The translations under genes and the position numbers were made by a program. This document shows positions 1 through 11,300 of a DNA stretch of 64,000 bases, piece by piece. This stretch comes from Galeopsis tetrahit. Taxonomy: Eukaryota; Streptophyta; Magnoliopsida; Lamiales; Lamiaceae. How positions within the stretch are numbered: the first letter of the stretch is position 1; every line of letters starts with the position of its first letter. The stretch lies in the NCBI GenBank assembly GCA_963675135.1, contig OY776129.1:65133028-65197027 (forward strand), given 5' to 3'. The notes beneath the pieces are model-generated. The model had not been told where the DNA came from and did not search any database. It saw only the letters and a list, made by a program, of their open reading frames with translations.

Positions 1-21
1 TAGTGTACGATCGCGGGATTG
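1..21 (-). mobile_element. Helitron-like 3' terminus at window edge (candidate)
   Basis: Read on the minus strand, the first bases give an ATCCCGCG block followed by a CACTA end. This resembles the CTAGT-ended, GC-rich 3' termini at 7826, 13254 and 28481. The A-rich tract that follows (about 560-1500) resembles, in reverse complement, the T-rich DNA in front of the termini at 7826 and 13254. The element would extend out of the window on one side, so no boundary can be set. Confidence 0.35.
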
Positions 22-1944
22 AAAAAAAAATACTCCGTATATTATTAACATAAAATGCTTATAAAACATAAGAAATTTGAAGTCTTTTGAAGTTTGTAGA
101 ATAATAAGGATAAAGATTAATTTTCAAAATGCAAAATTAACATCACATGGAATGGAGAATAAAAAAAGAAATATAAATTAAGAGAATTACATGGAGTGAT
201 GAAATATTATTGACTATACAAATATTTTTTAAGGAATTAAATTTTTTAAGAATATTGAAGAAAACCGTAAAAAATCATATTACCCTGAAGAAATAAATTG
301 TTTTATGAAAAAGAAAATGATATAATAAAATTGATATGAGAAATGAATATAAATTAATTAAAGCTTCTAGAACTCTTTCAACGAAAGAAAGAAGTAAATT
401 TATTTTTAACACAAAAATATACATAATTCAAAGAATACAAAAATTACGTCTAAAAATTAGAGAACAACCATTTTTAAAAAAGGGACATGTCTGCCTTGAA
501 CTCGTTCTCATTTTCTTGCATCTTCCTTGAACTCTTATTCAATATCCTCTTCCTTTTACCTCATGTCTAAAAAAAAAAAAATTAACAGAACACAATTTTT
601 TTTACAGAAAATTAGAGAACACAAAAACATAAAATTACCTTAATATTTTCTTAAAAAAAAACTTGAGCAAGTGAGAAGATGTAATTAAAAACAATATATG
701 CATTAAAAGAAAAACAATTAAAAAGTAAACTAAACTAATGGCAAAAGTTTAGAGAAGAATAGTAAAGAATTGAGAGGAAGAAAACTGTAATTTCTCAAAC
801 ACTTACCACAATAGAAGAAATGAAATGTTAAAGCAAAACAACAGGCTGTAGAAAGAAGGAAGGCAAATGAAGAAAGTAAGGAAAAAAGAACCGCATAGAA
901 AGTAAGGAAAAAAAGAAAGAAAAAAAAAAAGATTGACTGTTTTTTTAAAATGAGAGAGAAAAATGAGAAAGGAATAAAATTTGTAAAAAAAAAACTGTAA
1001 GAGAAAATAATTGAGAAAATCGAAAAAAAGGAAAGAGAGAGGAGAGAAGAGAAAAAAATCAAAGATTAACCATTTTTAATCCTAATCCAATTCAATTCAT
1101 ATTAAAATAAAAAAAATGAGAAAGGAATAAAATTTGTAAAAAAAACTGTTAAATAAAATAATTGAGATAAGAGAAAAAGGAAGAGAACGATTTTTTTTTA
1201 AAGAAAAATGTAAAAAAAAAAAATTGAGAAAACGGAAAAAAAGGGGGAGAGATGAGAGAAAGAAAAATTGAAAAAAACTAAAAAAGAAAATAATGGTAAG
1301 TTTTAAGAACATAAAAAAATTAGATTAATTGAAGAAAATGGTAAAAGAAAATAATTAATAAAACTGTAAAATTAAAAAAACTGAGAAAAGACCGAGAAAA
1401 TGGGAGAGAAAAAAACTGAAGAAAACTGTAAAAAAAAAAAAATGTAAATTTTAAGAAAATTAGAAAGTTGGAAAGAAAGAAAAGCAAGAAGCCACGTAGG
1501 AAAGAGGAAGATTCAATAATTAAGGGTAGATATATATATTAAAAATAATTTTAAGATTTATTTAATATAATTTTATTTACTAAACATCCATTGATTAATT
1601 TTTTGAGGAATGAAATATTTTTTATTTTAATTTTTGTGAATCCTATTTACATGGAAGAGATAAAATTTGTAATATAAAATAGGGATAATCTAAAAATAAA
1701 AAATAAATAATATATTACTAAAATTAAGATGGACTAAAATAAATTGAAATTAAATTAAATTAACGTAACTGAAATTAAATTTACATTATATTTATTAAAA
1801 TTAAGATTAACTAAAATTGATTTAAATAAAAAGATGAAGTTGTTTAGGGTTGAAAGAAAGAAGAAGAAGAAGAATAAGAAGAAAACGTTGAAATTAAGCG
1901 GTAACAAATATATGAAGGGAAGACTTTGATTTAAATACAAACAT
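22..1944. other. AT-rich intergenic region, no gene seen
   Basis: This stretch is extremely A-rich on the plus strand. Between about 560 and 1500 it consists of loosely repeated words such as GTAAAAAAAACTG and GAGAAAATAATTGAG. Open frames here are low-complexity (poly-F/S/L or K-rich) and have no recognisable domain. It probably belongs to the Helitron-like element whose end lies at position 1. Confidence 0.6.
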
Positions 1945-2150
1945 TGAAACTTCTTTAGTGTAATTATTGTTTACCTTGAACAAATAAAAAGAAAGAATAG
2001 TGTAATTATTGTTTATCTTGAACAAATAAAAAGGGACAGAGAAACTTTGAAACTTCTTTAGTGTAATTATTGTTTACCTTGAACAAATAAAAAGAGAGAT
2101 AATAGTGTAATTATTGTTTATCTTGAACAAATAAAAAGGGACAGAGAGTG
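1945..2150. repeat. Two-level tandem repeat, 103-bp unit x2
   Basis: Two copies of a 103-bp unit start at 1945 and 2048. Each unit contains two copies of a roughly 42-bp subunit with the core TGTAATTATTGTTTA followed by CTTGAACAAATAAAAAG. The two subunits in a unit differ consistently (TTTACCTT versus TTTATCTT). This suggests the 42-bp doubling came first and the 103-bp doubling later. Confidence 0.85.
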
Positions 2151-2331
2151 TTAGATTCTAATATTTAATTAAAAAATAATAATTCAATAATTTATTTGAA
2201 CTAAGGGTATATTAGTCATTTTAACATAACTTAAAATAAAAATGGACTAAAATACCTTTTTCTCTGGATATCCAGAATGAATGTTTAGCACCAGAAATAT
2301 TTAATTAGTTACAAATAGTTGGATGCATGAA

Positions 2332-2581
2332 TAAAATCAATGAAACATATTTAAATTTATGTATTTTCAATTCATATATAATAAATTTGGTGAATTTAAA
2401 AGGTCTCTCTTTTAATTAATACTAATTTATCGATACTTTAATTGATGCAGGAATATAATCAATAGTATTAATCGATACTTTAATTGATGCAGGAATATAA
2501 TCAATGAAACATATTTAAATTCATTTATTTTCAATCCATGTATTAAATTTGGTGAATTTAAAAAGTATCTCTTTTAATTAA
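2332..2581. repeat. Imperfect direct duplication, about 165 bp apart
   Basis: The block beginning ATCAATGAAACATATTTAAA near 2336 recurs near 2500 with the same following sequence. The phrase TTAATTGATGCAGGAATATA occurs twice between about 2439 and 2500. This is a local tandem duplication upstream of the F-box gene; no coding potential is seen. Confidence 0.7.
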
Positions 2582-2867
2582 TACTCCCTCCATTTTTTAA
2601 TAAGTGTCACTTTGACTTTTTAACTAATTTTAAAATAAGTGTCATTCTGAGTTTTTTTCTTTAATTTTGACTATTTTGCCCTTATTCATTTACCATATAT
2701 ATTGTTCATAAATAAATTTCATAAACATTGTTTATACTAAAATTAATTTGGTTTATGAACAATAGCTACATTCTTGACCACATTCTTTATCAAACAAAAC
2801 TTCTATATCAAAATTAGCTATAATTAATTAAGGGTAATATGAACCACACTTTATAATTAATTAGCTA
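2582..2867. mobile_element. CTCCCTCC-ended MITE, right end lost
   Basis: It starts with TA-CTCCCTCCATTTTTTAA and matches the complete MITE at 24773-25137 along its left and central parts, including paired AAGTGTCA words. The expected right terminus is missing. Sequence resumes with ACTAATTTATCGATACT, which also occurs near 2420, so this is an insertion into the duplicated block followed by loss of the right terminal inverted repeat. Confidence 0.6.
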
Positions 2868-2954
2868 CTAATTTATCGATACTACTATGAATATGAATCA
2901 GATTATTACAAGATATGATCAAAGATACTCGATATGATATTGGATACTCACTAC

Positions 2955-2962
2955 TATAAATA
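2955..2962 (+). promoter_or_regulatory. Probable TATA box of the F-box gene
   Basis: TATAAATA lies 107 bp before the ATG at 3069. The preceding words GGATACTCACTACTATA occur twice (about 2941-2957 and 2984-3000), so the element sits in a short duplicated promoter segment. Because this box lies downstream of an earlier in-frame ATG at 2934, that ATG is unlikely to be used. Confidence 0.5.
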
Positions 2963-3068
2963 TCTCATTAATATAAGATCTCGGATACTCACTACTATAA
3001 TTCTTCCCAAATTTATACAGCGCCGCTATCTCTTACTAATATCGCAATTTGGAGAGAGAGGGTTAGCA

Positions 3069-4496
3069 ATGGGTGGTAAGTGCAGAAGAATTGAAGCTGC
3101 AGAATTCGAATTACCCCAACACATTATTCAACATATCCAATCCTTCTTAACTGGAATTGATGCTGCAAAAACAAGAATCCTCTCCAAATCTTGGTACAGC
3201 GCCTGGTTAACTCGCCCCAACCTCGATTTTATACAAGCCCGCTTTCAAAGTACGGATGAGTTTTGGAATTTCGTGGTGGCTAGCGTGCAAAGGTACGAGG
3301 AATCAAATCTAAAGATCCAGAGTTTTAAGTTAGAGGCTGTTGATTATAATTCTCTTACTAACGAATTGATTGTCAAAGTAATGAAAATGGGTGCTACTGA
3401 TGTTGATCTCAACTTTACAAGTACATGGAGTATTCCGTTTGCTTTACCGCATGATGTGCTTGGGTCCGAAAACCTTGTGAGATTATCTCTGAATGGCTGC
3501 AAAATCGGTGTAGGGGAAGATGGAAAGGTTATGTGTTGGAGACTTAAATCCCTTAATTTGCGCCGTGTGGTTTTAGATGATGATAATATTTGGAATACAA
3601 TTTTGAGGTGCCCCTTGCTTGAGAAACTGTCATTGAGTAATTGCGATATCCGCCATAGAACCCAGACTCCATTAATTGACTTTGAAAAACTGAATGTTGG
3701 ATCGATTAATCCTCTTGTGTTTGATAAGCTTAAGTGTTTGCTTTTGAATGAGGTCAACATTCATACCTTGTTTTTCGATGACTTGTCGTCTAAATTTCCT
3801 TGCCTCACGGATTTGACTGTTAATGATTGTTATGGCTACAAAGCAATAAGGATTTGTAGCCCCTCACTTGAGTGCATAACCATTGGATACGACCAGGGCG
3901 GGCTGAGCCTGAGCGGGAAGTTTGATGTTCCAAGTATTCGTAAATTTACTTTTTGGGGTAGATGCATCCCTTCCCTTTCGTTTAGAGCAGCTACTACAAG
4001 TAATTGGGAGTCTGATATATCTATCGCATGCAGCTATTATCCTAGTGATAATACATGGTTCCCCATCCTCAATAAACTCTTGAAAAACCTCCGCCACTCT
4101 AAAATTTCTCTCTTACTCGATATTTATTTTGGCAAGAGCGTTGATCCTGTGGGAAAATTTCGAACTTCACCTAAACCCGCCGTAGTGGAAAATTTGACGA
4201 TTGATGTGCAAGATCCACGCTGCCCTGTTTTTCTTAATAGTTTATTTCATTATTGTCGGCCGATGTTCGTGCATGCTAAGTCGACCACACATCTCCATGG
4301 TGTCGTGAAGAAGGTGTATGCGGGTTTGAAGCAACAAATCAGTTTAAACTGCTGCTGCTGCGGCATTGCAACTGGTCTTAAGGAAGTTAATGTGGAATAT
4401 TTTGATGAGGATGTTTCTGCATGGCGGCTTCTACCCTGCGAATCATTGTTTAATGCTGTTGGACAGAAAATTCGTTTCCATTTGAGATGGGTTTGA
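3069..4496 (+). CDS. F-box protein with LRR-like region
   Basis: This intronless gene encodes 475 residues. The N-terminus has an F-box (about residues 13-55: FELPQHIIQHIQSFL, then TRILSKSWYSAW), which in this family binds SKP1 in an SCF ubiquitin ligase. Irregular leucine-rich segments follow (LVRLSLNGCKI, LKSLNLRRVVL, LEKLSLSNCDI, CLTDLTVNDC), probably the substrate-binding part. The frame stays open upstream to an ATG at 2934, but I chose 3069. The upstream residues lie across a TATA-like box, and the F-box begins just after Met-3069, as in other family members. The C-terminus has a cysteine run (NCCCCG) and no clear FBD signature. The target is unknown; F-box/LRR genes of this type are numerous and fast-evolving. 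Confidence 0.85.
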   Translation: MGGKCRRIEAAEFELPQHIIQHIQSFLTGIDAAKTRILSKSWYSAWLTRPNLDFIQARFQSTDEFWNFVVASVQRYEESNLKIQSFKLEAVDYNSLTNELIVKVMKMGATDVDLNFTSTWSIPFALPHDVLGSENLVRLSLNGCKIGVGEDGKVMCWRLKSLNLRRVVLDDDNIWNTILRCPLLEKLSLSNCDIRHRTQTPLIDFEKLNVGSINPLVFDKLKCLLLNEVNIHTLFFDDLSSKFPCLTDLTVNDCYGYKAIRICSPSLECITIGYDQGGLSLSGKFDVPSIRKFTFWGRCIPSLSFRAATTSNWESDISIACSYYPSDNTWFPILNKLLKNLRHSKISLLLDIYFGKSVDPVGKFRTSPKPAVVENLTIDVQDPRCPVFLNSLFHYCRPMFVHAKSTTHLHGVVKKVYAGLKQQISLNCCCCGIATGLKEVNVEYFDEDVSAWRLLPCESLFNAVGQKIRFHLRWV

Positions 4497-5350
4497 GAGC
4501 TTGCTATATTCAAATGATATGAATCACTTTTTGTTTATTTTCATTTCTGCCATGTGACTGATGTGAACTTAGTGCCATAGATTTCATTTTAATATGCTAT
4601 GTTTGACTTAATACAATTGCAATCATTTTGTATTATGCCTACTTTCATATCGTTCTTCATTCTACTAGTTTATCTATAAGTAATTCGTATAATTGAATTA
4701 TGTTGCATGTGGTTTTTGTTGTATTAAATACTACGAGTTTAGGACATGGCCTTAAAGTTAAGGTTCCCAATTAAGCACAGGTCAAAGGATTTAGATGAAT
4801 TGTAGATTTTGTGTATGCTTAAACCACGGTATTGATGAATTTATTCTGCTAATGATATAGTGATGGTTACTCACGTTATAAATATTCTACCGATGTTTAT
4901 CATTTTTTCTAGTGGAGAAAAATGAACAAGTGCGTGTGCAAGCACCAAAATAAGACGTTAATTCGTAACTCAATACTAGTTGCATTGAAGGAAACGTAAG
5001 CAATTATCTAGGCGGGGGATAGGAGTGGAAACAGGTCAGACTATTGGGTTTTACAGTAACATATTCAAATTTGTATTGAAGTATGTTTTCATTTTCATCT
5101 CCTCATAGCAAAATGTGCCTCGAAAGAGTAACTCTCTGCCACGTAAATGTAAATAGTTCTTGATCCTTCAATGGCAGGTAGCTGTTATAAATGTATCCTT
5201 GGAATTCCAAATACAACAATTAGACATTTCAGTGAAGATTTGATACATTGAACTGGCACACTATATTAATCTTGTCGATCATCATCGTTGGCAACATTGG
5301 AACTATCTAATGGCTTTACGCAAGTCGAATAGAATAACCCTCCAAAGATA
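4497..5350. other. Intergenic, between convergent genes
   Basis: This holds the probable 3' untranslated regions of the F-box gene (plus strand) and the small membrane-protein gene (minus strand). I see no open frame with a recognisable domain, no repeat and no RNA gene in it. Confidence 0.5.
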
Positions 5351-7084
5351 TTACATGTGTTGCATGCTGCATTTCAGTTTCTCTGCTTCAAGCTCTTGTT
5401 TCAGAGACTCGACTCGTTCAAGCAAATCCACGTTTTCCTGTCAAAGCAAAGGCAGCGTACAAATTTTGCTTAATGTTAGGTTTTACCGTACCTTCCCTAT
5501 ACCTCAAAAATGAAAGAGAAGTCAGGAATAAAATCAGATTTTGTAAGACGAAGATCAACAATAAGGCACCTTCTGCAACATTTCCGTTTTCTTGTTCAGG
5601 ACAGAAGAGGCTTCTATCTCTCTGGTAGACTTCTTAATCTATGTAAACAGAAAATTTGAGTTAGTGATTCTGTTATCTATATCACTTATCTGGGGCCCCT
5701 TTTCTGCAGAAATCCAAGAAAAAGGCTATCAAACTTCACTACACTCTAAATTAACATAATTAAAAATCAGTGCACTTGATTGATTCAAAAACAAGCTACT
5801 TATAATCCCCAGTCATCACTTGAATCTAGTACTGGATCATGCATGGCAAATGTAGGAACACTCAGGAACATCAAATCCATTCAAATGAAGCATCTAACTA
5901 GAGAAATTTTACTATCATCTAGAGGAGAAAACTTGTACCCTCCATTAGGTTGAAAAAACTTACTTGATGGCTGGCTAAAACTATCAAATATCAAAGGTCA
6001 AAATACAACTGTTCAAGGCTATTCATGCCTCTTCCTGAATGCTATCTCCTTGCCAAATATGAAATCAGGCCCAAAGTGGCAGGTAGTTCAAATACTGTAA
6101 CAACTTCATGTAGCTAGTTTTCTTCAACGACATGTCTAGCATATAACTTCTTGCATAGAATATGGAATGACATATTGACAGTAGATTTTCCTTAAAAACG
6201 TATTGCCTTAGCATGATTCACCTACCACGTCTATGTTGTTTAGAATCTATTTCTTAGAAAAATCATCCAGTTCAAGAAATGTCCATCCACAGCTCAACAG
6301 TCCTTGGTATTTCTTGCAATGACAGAATTAATAACCAAATTAAACTTTTTCTCAGCCAAAATGTTTAAAACAGATCTATTTGGAAATTTAGAACAAAGTT
6401 TAATGACTATCATTTGACTATATTCCTTCCAAAAGAGAGAATCAATGAGACCAATTAGGCATGGGGCAGAATTGAAAAATTAGCTATCACAGAAAGAAAG
6501 CACATACTTTATCCAATTCCATGGAGCACCTTGCTGCCTTCTCAAACTCCAAATCAAACCTCCTTCTCCACTCTGCAGATTCATCCATAGCTTCTTGGTT
6601 AGCAAGATCAAATTGTCTCCTACAAGAAAACAAATTAAACATTGACATTCCAGTCACATGTATAACATTGACATCATTCATAATAAAACAAGTCTCATAG
6701 ATTCTACACTTGATTAATCTACAATCTGAGTTAAACAAACACAGTGGGATGCATGTAATCGCGTGTATATAGATAATCAATACAACACCTGATGTAGTCC
6801 AAAACTAAACATATAGTGTGACCAAAAGTGAATGGAAATTTCGGTTTACAAGAATAAATTCACATATTTCAGCATTTAATTCTCCCTGAACATAAAGAAC
6901 GATCATGAAGAAAACATATATAGAGAGGGGAAATGGAAGAATTAGGAAACCTTAATATCTGGGAATCATTAGAAGAGATGCGATAATCGATAGTCCAAAT
7001 GCGCAAGTGAACTGCTATTCCCAGAAACATTACGAGCCCTAAAGCTATCAGGATTTGGCGCCTCTTGGTTCTACCCATTTTCAT
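5351..7084 (-). CDS. Small single-pass membrane/coiled-coil protein, 4 exons
   Basis: Exons are 7084-6951, 6619-6508, 5638-5570 and 5437-5351. All introns are GT-AG and phases agree, giving 133 residues. The start is the first ATG (7084, MKMGRTKRR); a second in-frame ATG is at 7078. A basic N-terminus is followed by one hydrophobic segment (about residues 10-28, QILIALGLVMFLGIAVHL), fitting a signal anchor. The rest is charged and heptad-like (RRQFDLANQEAMDESAEWRR, then IKKSTREIEASS and VDLLERVESLKQELEAEKL) and should form a coiled coil. I recognise it as a plant-conserved type of unknown function but cannot name it. The coil probably faces the cytosol or an organelle lumen and may mediate oligomerisation. 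No catalytic motif is visible. Confidence 0.75.
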
Positions 7085-7629
7085 TTGCACCAGATTTCAA
7101 TTGCTTTGTGGTTTAACTCATACCAGGTTTTTTTTTTTTTTAACCCCTGAACCTGCCCGGTGGTTAGTGGTCGCTTAACTAATTGCTACTCCCTCATTTT
7201 ATTTCGTTACATTTTTTTCTTTTTACTAGATTTTTTTTAAATAATAAAGTAATAATTTTATAACTTTAAATATTATTGAATACAGTATATTATTTATTTT
7301 ATCATTTTATCAACTTAATCATTTTTAATATTTCTATTACTCCGTATTTAACAACTTTTACTTTAAAATCGTGTTCAGTTAAATGGATAGTACAGTAAAA
7401 CACAGATAAGGAATTACTATTTCCTGCACTACTTTTTAAAAATAACTTTTCACCTCTTAGATTTAATAAATTTTTAAAAATTAATGATTTTAATGTTTAT
7501 TTATAATTTTTTAAAACGTCATTAAAATATTGATTTTTTATTAAAAACAAAAAAAATTCTGAAATATATAAAACGGAGTAACTCCTACAAAACAATATCT
7601 ACCTCACTTTGTTGACGTGACTTCTCAAT

Positions 7630-7826
7630 TCTTAAAACTCTTAATTTCTATAATTTTGAAATTTTTTAAAAATAATTTTCTCTTTCCACTTTTTTCTCAC
7701 TTTTTTAACTGCACTTTTTTTTATTTTCCCTCTCTTCTAACTTCTCTCTTTTCCATCGATTTTCTTATATAATTTAAATTGTTTTTTATTTTCATAATCT
7801 CGCGAATTTACACAGTCTCATACTAG
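7630..7826 (+). mobile_element. Helitron-like T-rich tail ending in CTAGT
   Basis: A pyrimidine-rich stretch ends with TCATAATCTCGCGAAT and then TCATACTAGT. It parallels 13060-13254 in order of words (ATAATTTTGAA, TTTAAAAATAATTTTCTCTTT, then CTCTC-rich DNA, then the terminus). The terminal hairpin is degraded here. No 5' TC end was identified, so only the tail is claimed. Confidence 0.35.
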
Positions 7827-7836
7827 TCTTCCTTAG

Positions 7837-8050
7837 TACTCCCTCCGTCCACTAGTTATAAGCTTCCTATTTTACATTTTGGTCCGTCCGCCTTCCCATA
7901 CCTTTTTTGTGGTAAATACTTTTTCTTGGACTTCACTTTATATCTTACTTTTTCTCTCTATCTCTCTCTTCTCTCAATCACATCATTTACTTGTACTATA
8001 TCTATTATTTAATCACTTTTCTTAATCTCTGTGCCAAAAAGTAACGTAAC
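7837..8050. mobile_element. CTCCCTCC MITE interrupted by the Copia element
   Basis: It begins TA-CTCCCTCCGTCCACTAG and shares TCAATCACATCA and CTATTTTATTA-like words with the Stowaway-like MITE at 15630-15896. The right terminus is absent. The Copia element starts at 8051, and after it (13058 on) only ACTTATAA remains before unrelated DNA, so the retrotransposon probably landed in or at the end of this MITE. Confidence 0.5.
8046..8050. repeat. Target-site duplication GTAAC (left copy)
   Basis: GTAAC precedes the LTR that starts at 8051 and is repeated at 13053-13057 directly after the LTR that ends at 13052. A 5-bp duplication is the usual product of Copia integrase, and it proves both outer boundaries. 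Confidence 0.95.
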
Positions 8051-8301
8051 TGTTTGAATGTATAATTTCAGCTTAATTGCAAAGTGTGATATGTTACACT
8101 ATATATAGAGGCTTAGATTCTAGAGCCTTCTATCTAACAACTTGTTGTTACAAAACCACACTAACTACCTTTCTTCTAACTAACTAATAAGGGTTTGTGC
8201 ATGGGCTGTAATCCCATGCATCTTGCTGTATGCTAGGTTTGCATGGTTGTGATCCCATGCTTACTACTCTACACTACTGCTCTACTTTACTATACTTAAC
8301 A
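8051..8301 (-). repeat. LTR (3' LTR of minus-strand Copia element)
   Basis: 251 bp, with TGTT and AACA ends. It contains ACACTATATATAGAGGC, in which TATATATA could be a TATA-like signal, and a short internal direct repeat around GGGCTGTAATCCCATGC and GTTGTGATCCCATGC. It is nearly identical to 12802-13052. Confidence 0.95.
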
Positions 8302-8318
8302 CGCCCCCGAAGAAAATG
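8302..8318 (-). promoter_or_regulatory. Polypurine tract of the Copia element
   Basis: On the minus strand the purine-rich run TTCTTCGGGGGCG abuts the LTR. This is where plus-strand DNA synthesis is primed in LTR retrotransposons. Confidence 0.7.
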
Positions 8319-8329
8319 GACCACAGTGT

Positions 8330-11300
8330 TTAAGTGAGGTTCAGCCATGCACTTAGTCGAGCAAATCGAGTTGGGGCAAGAGGCTTCGTAAGTAGGTCAG
8401 CAGGTTGATCTTCTGAAGAAATGTATCGAATGTCAAGTATGTTGCTCTTGACCTTTTCTCGTAAGAAGTGGACGTCTACTTCAATATGTTTGGTACGAGA
8501 GTGAAACGCCGGGCTGTATGCAAGAGTGATTGCACCTTGATTGTCACATCACAAGAGAGCTGGTGTAGATATAGGTATGCATAACTCCTTACATAAGCTG
8601 GAAATCCAAAGAATGTCAGTTGTAGCCAATGCCAATGCTCTATACTCCGCCTCAGTGCTACTCCTTGCCACCACATTTTGCTTTCGGGAACTCCACGAGA
8701 TCAAGTTCTGGCCAAGAGTTATACAGAAACCAGAAGTACTCCTCCTATCATCCAAGCTTGATGCATAGTCCGCATCGACGAACCCCTGTTACCTGAAATC
8801 AGACACCATAGAAAAGGAGATACCATGAGAAATTGAGCCCTTAAGATACCTAAGAACTCTTTTGCATGCCTTCCAATGATTTTGTGTCGGATTTTGCAAG
8901 AACTGAGAGAGTTTGTTGACACTAAAAGAGATGTCAGGCCTGGTGAGTGTTAGGTATTGTAAGGCTCCAATGATGCTTCGAAAAAGGGTGGGATTGTCAA
9001 ATGGGGGGCTATCTGTGGAGTGGAGTTGTGTTGAGTGGCAGGGGGGAGTAGAGCAGGGTTTGGAGGATGCAAGATTGGCTTTGGTAATAAGATCAGTGGT
9101 GTATTTAGACTGAGAGAGTTTGATAGAAGTGGGAGTGACATGAGCCTCAATGCCCAGAAAGTAATTGATTTCTCCAAGATGTTTTAGAGAAAACTCAGAA
9201 TGTAGTTTATCAATAAGAGTCTGGACCAACTGATTATCATCTCCTGTAATGAGTATATCATCCACATAAACCAGCAACAATGTGGTTTTTACATGTGAAG
9301 CTCTGTGGAACAAACAGTGATCAGATGTGGAATGAGTGAAGCCTTGGCTGATCAGGAATGCTTTGAGAGTGTCATACCAAGCTTTGGGAGCTTGTTTAAG
9401 GCCATAAAGAGCTTTTCGAAGTCTGCACACATGAGATGGATACTGACTGCTTACAAATCCCTCAGGTTGAGCAACATAGACAGTTTCAAGCAAAGATCCT
9501 TTGAGAAATGCATTGTTGATGTCCACTTGTTGAATAGACCACCCCTTTGAGACAGCAAGTGTGAATACAATGCGGAGTGTGACTGGCTTAATGACAGGGC
9601 TAAATGTGTTGAAGTAGTCAACTCCAGCCAGCTGCTGAAACCCTCTAGCTACAAGTCTTGCTTTGTATCTTTCAACAGTGCCATCCTTGTTATATTTGAC
9701 CCTAAATAGCCACTTTGTAGTGATGGGGTGAATGGTTGCTGAAGGGGCCACAAGATCCCAAGTACCATTCTTAATGAGTGCATCATACTCCAACTGCATA
9801 GCCTGCTTCCAATTTGTATCAACAATAGCCTCAGAAACTGAATTAGGTTCAGGGATAGGAGCTGTGATGATAAGAGCCTTTGGTTTGAAAATACCAGATT
9901 TGGATCTTGTTTGCATTGCATGAGATGGAGGGGGTGGTGCATCAGAAGGAGGGGCAGTGGGTGATGATGTATGTGAAGAGGAGGTGGGAGTGGGAAGTTT
10001 ATATCTGGTAGAGGATGATGAAGATGAAACTTCACCAGATTGAGCTAGGGTATTGGACTGATTGCTATCAATGGGAGATGGAGATAGTAGGTATCTGGAA
10101 GATGAGTTGGATGATAAGGCAGGAGTGATAGGAGTTGTGGGAGATGGAATGGGTGGAGAGAATGGTAAATGAGCAGAAAATTTGTGAACTGGAGGTATGG
10201 GAGTGAGATTCTGGGGTGTGTAAGCTGGGAATTCAGATTCATTGAATTGGACTGAAGCTGACACATAGATTTTACCAGAAGAGTGAAGACAGATATAGCC
10301 CTTGTGATTAGGACTATACCCCAAGAAAATGCATTTGGAACTTCGAAATTGGAGCTTTGAAGAGTTGTATGGTCTGAGAAATGGGAAGCAAGCACACCCA
10401 AAAACCCTTAGGGAATGATAGTCAGGAGGCTTGAGATAGAGCTTTTCAAATGGAGATGTGTGATGTAAGATTGGTGTGGGGAGCATGTTGATTAGGTAAG
10501 CAGCTGTGGAGAAGGCATGCCACCAGAATTGCATAGAAAGATTGGAGTTAGCAAGCATGGCAAGACCAAGTTCAGTTACATGTTGATGCTTTCTTTCTAC
10601 TAGGCCATTTTGTTGGTGAGTGTATGCACATGACAGATGAACCTGCACACCAAGAGGCCTAACTAGTGTATCCACAAGCAAAAATTCAGTTCCCATATCA
10701 TGTTGAAGTGCCTTGACCTTTACACCAAACAATCTTTCCACTGTGATCATAAAATGATGAAATACCCCAACAACCTCAGACTTAGCCCTTAAAGGGAACA
10801 CCCAAACAAATCTTGTGAAGTCATCCACAATTGACAGAAAGTATTTATAACCATCAATAGACACGCAAGAGGCAGGCCCCCACACATCCATATGCACTAG
10901 CTCAAAAGAAGTAGTAGAATGATGCACAACAGAATTGAAGTGTTTAAGATGCATCTTGCCCATTTTACATTCATCACAAAATGTGTTAACATCTTTATTA
11001 CAAACAATATTCAAAGTCCTCAGTACAGTAGACAAGGTGGTGTTGCCAGGATGGCCTAGTCTACAATGCCATAGTCTCCAACTATTGCTACTAGACCTAT
11101 CTTTATTCACACTATCAGCAGAAGTGTTATTCTTGAGCCTAAGCACATTATTGCAAACTCTGGATGAAGTGCTTCTCAGGCAGCCATCAGCAGCACCAAA
11201 GTTAAGAACATAAAGACCATCTTTAAGCTCCCCTCTCAATAGAATCTTGTGAGTGGTCAGATCCTTAACAAGACAACAGTCAGCAAGAAACTCAATCACA

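Noticed and set aside
730..1312. Phe/Ser/Leu-rich minus-strand frames
   Set aside because: Low-complexity translations of A-rich DNA, with no domain or codon signal.
2934..3068. N-terminal extension of the F-box protein from ATG 2934
   Set aside because: It spans a TATA-like box and a duplicated promoter segment, and the F-box begins just after the ATG at 3069.
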